Origin: Candidatus Poseidoniaceae archaeon | GTDB lineage: Archaea > Thermoplasmatota > Poseidoniia > Poseidoniales > Poseidoniaceae | Reading direction: 5' to 3' | Length of the DNA stretch: 35,872 bases | Assembly (NCBI GenBank): GCA_030747785.1 | Contig: JASLKC010000014.1 | Span: forward strand, 1 to 35,872 | Shown: in pieces, positions 31,402-35,872 of the stretch | Position numbering within the stretch: position 1 is the stretch's first letter | Layout of the letters: every line of letters begins with the position of its first letter | The notes under the pieces: generated by a model | What the model was told of the DNA's origin: nothing | The model's input: the letters and a program-made list of their open reading frames with translations, nothing else | The model's database searches: none | Position numbers and translations under genes: made by a program

Positions 31402-32367
31402 ATGTTCAAGGATGACATGCGCATGGATGGGCTCATGGGCGACGAAGTGCGCAATGTCATCATCATCGGAAGCGGTCCCGCAGGCTATACTGCAGGACTG
31501 TATAATGCACGGGCAATGTTGAGACCTCTAATGTTTGCAGGATACATGTCTGGTGGGCAGTTGATGTTGACTAGTGACATTGAAAATTTCCCTGGATATC
31601 CCGAAGGAATCGGCGGCCCAGAGATGATGATGCAGTTACGTGAACAAGCCGAACGCTTCGGTTTGGAAGTCCAAGATCGCAATGTTGAGAGCATAGATAC
31701 AACAGTTCGACCATTCAAGGTATTTAGTGAAGGAGAGGAATACCAAGCACATTCACTGATTATTTGCACAGGTGCCGAATCAATCTGGCTTGGTGTCGAA
31801 GGTGAGAATGAACAGAAAGGACGTGGAATTTCAACTTGTGCGACATGTGATGGCGCCTTTTTCCGTGACCAGGAGATCATGGTTGTGGGTGGCGGTGATT
31901 CAGCAATGGAAGAAGCAACCTTCTTGACTCGTTTTGCATCCAAAGTAACATTGGTCCATCGGCGCGATGTCTTCCGTGCATCTCAAGTGATGTACGACCG
32001 AGCAGCAGCACATCCTAAGATTGAGATTTGTACTTTCCGTCAGGTGAAAAAGTGGCTATCGGACGATAGTGGACTTACCGGGGCCCTTCTAGAGGACCCA
32101 AGAGATGGCTCGACTGAAGAAATATCGGTAACAGGTGCATTCATCGCCATTGGGCATAAGCCAATCACAGCTTTCCTCGATGGACAATTAGAAACTGATG
32201 ATGAGGGTTATTTGGTCCATAAGGAACTCACTATGACCAGTGTGCCGGGAATTTTTGCAGCAGGAGATGTTGTCGATACCCGTTACAAACAAGCCATTAC
32301 TGCTGCTGGATTAGGATGTCAAGCCGCACTCGATGCTGAGCGTTGGCTTGAAGACAACGTCCACTGA
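31402..32367 (+). CDS. trxB: Thioredoxin reductase
   Basis: A flavoprotein that transfers electrons from NAD(P)H through FAD and a redox-active disulfide to thioredoxin-like proteins. In the 321-residue form FAD binding is GSGPAG (23-28), the active-site disulfide is CATC (146-149, in STCATCDGAFF), NAD(P)H binding is GGGDSA (163-168), and the C-terminal FAD block is GIFAAGDVVDTRYKQAITAAG. The true start may be a later ATG at 31417 or 31423. The TATA-like TTTTAATTTT (31383-31392) would then be at the distance expected for a leaderless transcript. Divergent from the YdjM-like gene; the MoeB-rhodanese gene follows after 11 nt, suggesting a shared thiol/sulfur theme. Confidence 0.94.
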   Translation: MFKDDMRMDGLMGDEVRNVIIIGSGPAGYTAGLYNARAMLRPLMFAGYMSGGQLMLTSDIENFPGYPEGIGGPEMMMQLREQAERFGLEVQDRNVESIDTTVRPFKVFSEGEEYQAHSLIICTGAESIWLGVEGENEQKGRGISTCATCDGAFFRDQEIMVVGGGDSAMEEATFLTRFASKVTLVHRRDVFRASQVMYDRAAAHPKIEICTFRQVKKWLSDDSGLTGALLEDPRDGSTEEISVTGAFIAIGHKPITAFLDGQLETDDEGYLVHKELTMTSVPGIFAAGDVVDTRYKQAITAAGLGCQAALDAERWLEDNVH

Positions 32368-32378
32368 CGCACCCTTTG

Positions 32379-33464
32379 ATGGTAGACCTTGCGCGCCACT
32401 CACGGCACGTCCTTTTGCCCCAAGTTGGGATTGAAGGGCAAACCAGACTAGCGAAGGCAAAGGTGCTCTGCGTAGGTGCTGGTGGATTAGGTTGCCCAGT
32501 TATCCAGTATCTAGCTGCTGCGGGCATTGGCCACATTACAATCGTTGATGACGATATGATAGACATCTCGAATTTACAACGTCAAATTCTCCACCGTACA
32601 GCAGATATTGGAACACCAAAGGCGGAATCTGCAGCACGATTCATTACTGAACTCGATCCAAATATTTCAGTTGCTTATTTTGTTGAGAGAGTCAACGAAA
32701 CCAATGCTAGCCGACTCTTCGAAGGACATGATGTCATTATTGATGGGACCGATAATATTCCTACTAGGTATTTGATTGATAATACATGCATAGAATTAGG
32801 TATTCCATGGGTGTATGGTTCGGTTTATAGATTTGAAGGACAGGTCTCAGTATTCAATCTCAATGGCGGTCCAACCTATTCAGATCTCTTTCCAGAAGCG
32901 CCACCAGCTGAATTAATTCCTTCCTGTGCTGAAGCGGGAGTATTGGGAGTACTTCCTGGAACAATCGGTTGTCTTCAAGCAACAGAAGTTATCAAAATCA
33001 TCATCAAACAGGGCGAACCGCTTAGAGGAAAATTGCTAATCTTTGATGCCCTTGACACATCAATGAGGACATTGAGATTTGGAAATATCGAGAGTGAACA
33101 GGTTGAAGAGGCGGGAATTAGTGCCGATGAAACGATGATGAAGTCATTGGACGCAAGCGAAGCAATTCAACGGCTTGCCGATGGTTGGAATCCATACATT
33201 ATCGATGTAAGACGCAGAGATGAGCGAGCGCAAAATAGGATTGCTCGTAGTGATGATTTCTGTCCTCACGAAGAGATCGATTCTGTAATTCCTCGAATTC
33301 CTGAAAACAGGGATGTTTTACTCTACTGCTTAGGAGGAGTGCGCTCATCTATCGCTATCGCACATTTGATTCAGTCAGGTTTAGATTCTACTAGATTATT
33401 CAATCTCGAAGGTGGAATTGCAGGTTGGTCGGCAGTTGACCCAGATGGTATCATCTACGGTTGA
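32379..33464 (+). CDS. E1-like adenylyltransferase with C-terminal rhodanese domain (MoeB/ThiF/Uba4 type)
   Basis: A 361-residue cytoplasmic sulfur-activating enzyme. Residues 1-240 are the E1-like domain that adenylates the C-terminal Gly-Gly of ubiquitin-like sulfur carriers (MoaD, ThiS or archaeal SAMP). The nucleotide-binding GAGGLG is at 33-38, followed by the DDD/ISNLQRQ block (57-69), TDN (124-126) and the catalytic Cys183 in PSCAEAGVLG. Residues about 258-361 are a rhodanese domain with Cys317 in LLYCLGGVRS. The two CxxC pairs that hold zinc in classical MoeB are absent (TYSDLFPEAPP replaces the first). The architecture equals that of Uba4/MOCS3. The ATG at 32379 is preferred over TTG 32376. 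It follows trxB by 11 nt. Confidence 0.9.
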   Translation: MVDLARHSRHVLLPQVGIEGQTRLAKAKVLCVGAGGLGCPVIQYLAAAGIGHITIVDDDMIDISNLQRQILHRTADIGTPKAESAARFITELDPNISVAYFVERVNETNASRLFEGHDVIIDGTDNIPTRYLIDNTCIELGIPWVYGSVYRFEGQVSVFNLNGGPTYSDLFPEAPPAELIPSCAEAGVLGVLPGTIGCLQATEVIKIIIKQGEPLRGKLLIFDALDTSMRTLRFGNIESEQVEEAGISADETMMKSLDASEAIQRLADGWNPYIIDVRRRDERAQNRIARSDDFCPHEEIDSVIPRIPENRDVLLYCLGGVRSSIAIAHLIQSGLDSTRLFNLEGGIAGWSAVDPDGIIYG

Positions 33465-33492
33465 AAGGTCATTTTTGTAGGTGAACCTTCAA

Positions 33493-33511
33493 GGGGCTCT
33501 TACAGAGCCCC
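33493..33511 (+). promoter_or_regulatory. Perfect 8-bp hairpin before the response-regulator start
   Basis: GGGGCTCT (33493-33500) and AGAGCCCC (33504-33511) pair perfectly across the loop TAC. The hairpin begins 28 nt after the stop of the MoeB-rhodanese gene and ends 6 nt before the GTG start at 33518. It could terminate the upstream transcript or block initiation of the downstream gene. Confidence 0.45.
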
Positions 33512-33517
33512 CCAAAT

Positions 33518-34609
33518 GTGGCAAAGCTCATTGTGGCCGACGAGAATGAAGGAAGACGCAGTCTTCTCGCTAGCACTCTTGAGCGCGCAGGCTATGATGT
33601 AACGAGAGCCGGAACACTACGTCAGGCCGAGGGAACAGCACTTGCTACAATGCCAGAAGTAGTCTTGATGGATGGTGAATGGAAAACCGATGATGCCATA
33701 GATGCAAGTCAACGATTGATGAGCGACCCAGAGTTTGCTTTCAAGTGTAGGATTGTTATTCTGTCTCGAACAACTACGGAAGAATATCTTGTCAGTGCCG
33801 CAAGGGCAGGAATAAGCGAAGTAATTTTCAAGCCGGTAGATATGAACCAATTATTAGTTCAACTTGAGAAGCATTCCAAGAAACAATTCGTCAAACCCCC
33901 TGCAGAAGTTAGCGATGCAACAGGAACCGGACGTGGCGGAACTTTCGATGTCTCGATGGTAATGGGTGATGGGTCGTGGGCCTTACCCATGCTCAAAGGC
34001 TTGGTAACTCCAGAGAAAATCAATATCGATTTCGTAAATGAAATCCTTGAACAACTTGGAGAAGAAGGTATTGAGGTAGAAGAGAGTTTAGATCCAAGTC
34101 TCGTTTCCAATATGCTCAGATTGGCTCTGAATTCAATCGTTAACGACATGGATAATGTCCCATCCGAGACCGAGACGAGTGATGACGGAGACAAAGAAAC
34201 CAAGACCACAAAATTAGCAGGAGCCTTCATTCCAACGATGAAGAAAACAGATTCACTTGGAGAAGGAGGAGGAGTTTCAAAGAAGGAAAGTAGTATGTCT
34301 TCGATGGAAAAAGTTCTCCAAACGCAGGCGGATAATATTGCAACTGATATCGAGGATATGATGGATGGAATTCTTGATGAAATACCAGATAAGGTTGCAC
34401 TGCTAGAGGATGAAGAAAAAACTCGAATTGATCCTGCTGTCCTTGAATTCACTAGACTGGTAAACGAAACTGCACATGAATTGATGTGGGATTTAGGTAG
34501 ACCAGGTACGGTTACAGACCTTACTCTACTAACGCGAATTGAGGATATTACTGAGATGCTTGGTGATGTATTGTCCTCTCTACCCGGGAAAGTGGAGGAA
34601 GAAGAATGA
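33518..34609 (+). CDS. Response-regulator receiver protein with unknown C-terminal domain
   Basis: A 363-residue cytoplasmic protein. Residues 1-120 are a CheY-like receiver: acidic pocket Asp8/Glu9, phospho-acceptor Asp52 in VVLMDGEW, Thr/Ser switch near 83-86 (SRTTT) and conserved Lys105 in FKPVD. Residues 130-363 match nothing I know. They contain a Gly-rich linker, helices (INIDFVNEILEQLGEEGIEV), a long acidic Ser/Thr-rich stretch (about 205-255) and a final helical part. No DNA-binding motif is evident, so output may be by protein contact. The start is GTG at 33518. No histidine kinase is in the window. The stop overlaps the MFS transporter start by 4 nt. Confidence 0.8.
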   Translation: MAKLIVADENEGRRSLLASTLERAGYDVTRAGTLRQAEGTALATMPEVVLMDGEWKTDDAIDASQRLMSDPEFAFKCRIVILSRTTTEEYLVSAARAGISEVIFKPVDMNQLLVQLEKHSKKQFVKPPAEVSDATGTGRGGTFDVSMVMGDGSWALPMLKGLVTPEKINIDFVNEILEQLGEEGIEVEESLDPSLVSNMLRLALNSIVNDMDNVPSETETSDDGDKETKTTKLAGAFIPTMKKTDSLGEGGGVSKKESSMSSMEKVLQTQADNIATDIEDMMDGILDEIPDKVALLEDEEKTRIDPAVLEFTRLVNETAHELMWDLGRPGTVTDLTLLTRIEDITEMLGDVLSSLPGKVEEEE

Positions 34610-35859
34610 AGGATTACAATGTTCAAAGATGGGCGTTTTGGGCACTTGCTGCTGCATTTGTTGTAGATTTTCTTGGATATGCTTTCATCGTTCCAATATT
34701 GCCTTCATGGAAAGCCCAGTTCGCACTGTCGAATACCGAGGCAACAGCACTTGTCTCTTTTTGGGCAGTACCTTTGTTTATTTTTGGGCCCAAAACCGGA
34801 CGTATTACAGATCGATTTGGAGCAGGAAAAACGATTCTTGCATCACTATTTCTCCTAACAATCTCAGCACTTCTTTATCTTGTAGCTACGATGGATTTGC
34901 CCATTGATGGATTCTATGTGCTCGCATTAGCGAGGCTAATACATGGAGCATCAGGTGCGGCGATTCTTACCGCAGGCTTTGCTGCAGCAAGCCAGATTTG
35001 GCCAACACGTTTTGGAGAGATGTCTGGTAAATTGATTGCAATGGCTACAATCGGTGGACTACTTGGTCCAGTGATTGGAGGTATTTCGTATGAGATCGAT
35101 CCAAACCTTTCCTTCATTCTATTGGCAATATTAACCGCAGGAGTAATCCCACTCATTTATGTCACAACAAATGACCTAGGTAAAGGAGACGAACCTGTGC
35201 AAGGAGGTGTGCCAATTTCAGTTTTCATCAATAATCCAGTACTATTCCGAATCGGCTTACTAGTGATGATGACAACTCTTGCAACCGGTGCACTTGAAGC
35301 CGGAGTACCTCTATTCCTCGGTGAAGAACTTGGGTTGAACTCAGGATGGATTGGTGCGATTATTCTTGTCATGGTTCTTGCTCAAGGAGCAGGTGGTTGG
35401 TTATGGGGAACACTTGTCGATAAGAATGGTCCAGTAAGGTACATGATTATCGGTTGGTCACTCGTTACGATATCACTAATTTCAGCAGGTATTGTCGCTT
35501 GGAAAATAACTGATTCAGTTACTGCTGCTTACTACATTATCGTAATTCTTGGTGTATTTCAATTCGCGATTGCTGCAGCTCAAGTACCGATGTTACCAAT
35601 GGTTGATACAGCCACTTCACAAGCATATGGCAAGGGTGGTGCAGGACTTGCATTCGGCGCATTCGGAACCGCATGGGCAGCAGGTACAATCATCGGACCA
35701 CTAATTATTGGGCCAGTTTATGATTACACAAATTCATGGGCAGTTGCATTAGGAATACTTGCGGTACCGATGGCAATTGGCCTATTGATTACCCTACGCA
35801 ATAAGGAAATGCTCAGTGATTGTTATACCTCGGAGATGGCAAATCGTGTTTCTGAGTAA
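34606..35859 (+). CDS. Major facilitator superfamily transporter
   Basis: A 417-residue membrane protein with about twelve hydrophobic helices in two halves separated by a polar loop near residues 185-205. Helix 1 is FWALAAAFVVDFLGYAFIVP. The loop 2-3 motif A is GRITDRFGAGK, a key MFS signature, with an equivalent GTLVDKNGPVRY in the second half. ARLIHGASGAAILTAGFAAA resembles motif B, and GGLLGPVIGG is the motif C-like antiporter signature of helix 5, suggesting proton-coupled efflux. The substrate is unknown. Its ATG overlaps the response-regulator stop (ATGA), so the receiver protein probably acts with the transporter. The gene is complete, ending 13 nt before the window edge. Confidence 0.9.
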   Translation: MKDYNVQRWAFWALAAAFVVDFLGYAFIVPILPSWKAQFALSNTEATALVSFWAVPLFIFGPKTGRITDRFGAGKTILASLFLLTISALLYLVATMDLPIDGFYVLALARLIHGASGAAILTAGFAAASQIWPTRFGEMSGKLIAMATIGGLLGPVIGGISYEIDPNLSFILLAILTAGVIPLIYVTTNDLGKGDEPVQGGVPISVFINNPVLFRIGLLVMMTTLATGALEAGVPLFLGEELGLNSGWIGAIILVMVLAQGAGGWLWGTLVDKNGPVRYMIIGWSLVTISLISAGIVAWKITDSVTAAYYIIVILGVFQFAIAAAQVPMLPMVDTATSQAYGKGGAGLAFGAFGTAWAAGTIIGPLIIGPVYDYTNSWAVALGILAVPMAIGLLITLRNKEMLSDCYTSEMANRVSE

Positions 35860-35872
35860 TAATTCTTGGAAA

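Noticed and set aside
33859-34626. 255-residue minus-strand open frame over the response-regulator C-terminus
   Set aside because: Ser/Ile-rich antisense shadow of the acidic coding region; the plus-strand frame continues a clear receiver domain.

Overview
The window reads as a chromosomal segment of an uncultured planktonic archaeon, most likely Marine Group II (Candidatus Poseidoniales). This is inferred from gene content, not from a marker gene. Archaeal traits are a Gar1-type H/ACA RNP domain, a RibL-type nucleotidyltransferase, a short lumazine synthase, a 2-oxoacid:ferredoxin oxidoreductase and AT-rich TATA-like promoters. They sit beside bacterial-type genes (AcnA, GpsA, trimeric-type riboflavin synthase, thioredoxin reductase), the mixture reported for that group. 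Gene density is very high: many neighbours overlap by 1-4 nt, and no intergenic gap exceeds about 170 nt. I see no mobile element, rRNA or CRISPR array.

Layout. Positions 1-225 are the 3' end of a membrane-anchored surface protein, followed by tRNA-Gln(CUG) on the minus strand. Positions 374-3204 (minus) encode the two-gene 2-oxoacid:ferredoxin oxidoreductase korAB. Divergent from it are a membrane-tethered cyclophilin and aconitase (3354-7080), then a small unknown gene and a 2166-residue secreted FG-GAP repeat protein (7993-14493). S-adenosylhomocysteinase follows at 14591-15856. A minus-strand block (15860-21702) holds an ABC-2 exporter pair, a secreted surface protein, a Gar1-domain protein carrying four RanBP2-type zinc fingers and RG-rich repeats, and a TPR membrane protein.

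Positions 22532-25170 are the most striking part. A near-perfect palindrome precedes a three-gene ABC importer operon. Its lipoprotein is not an ordinary phosphonate-binding protein: it carries the sequence hallmarks of a eukaryotic transferrin lobe, including all four candidate Fe(III) ligands (Asp, Tyr, Tyr, His) and the carbonate-binding Ser-Cys-His-Thr loop. The simplest reading is an archaeal transferrin-like ferric iron uptake system.

The right part holds a minus-strand set (three small proteins, GpsA glycerol-3-phosphate dehydrogenase, and an endonuclease IV-like TIM-barrel protein with a histone-H1-like lysine-rich tail). A divergent riboflavin/FAD operon follows (ribB, ribL-like, ribE, ribH; 28665-30857). 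After it come a YdjM-like membrane protein, thioredoxin reductase, a MoeB/ThiF-rhodanese fusion for sulfur activation, a response regulator of unknown output, and an MFS transporter.

A recurrent small-scale feature is a short perfect hairpin, often with a three-base loop, at or just before start codons. In acnA and the cyclophilin gene the start codon itself is in the hairpin. All functional statements come from motif reading by eye and memory of the families; no database search was run.
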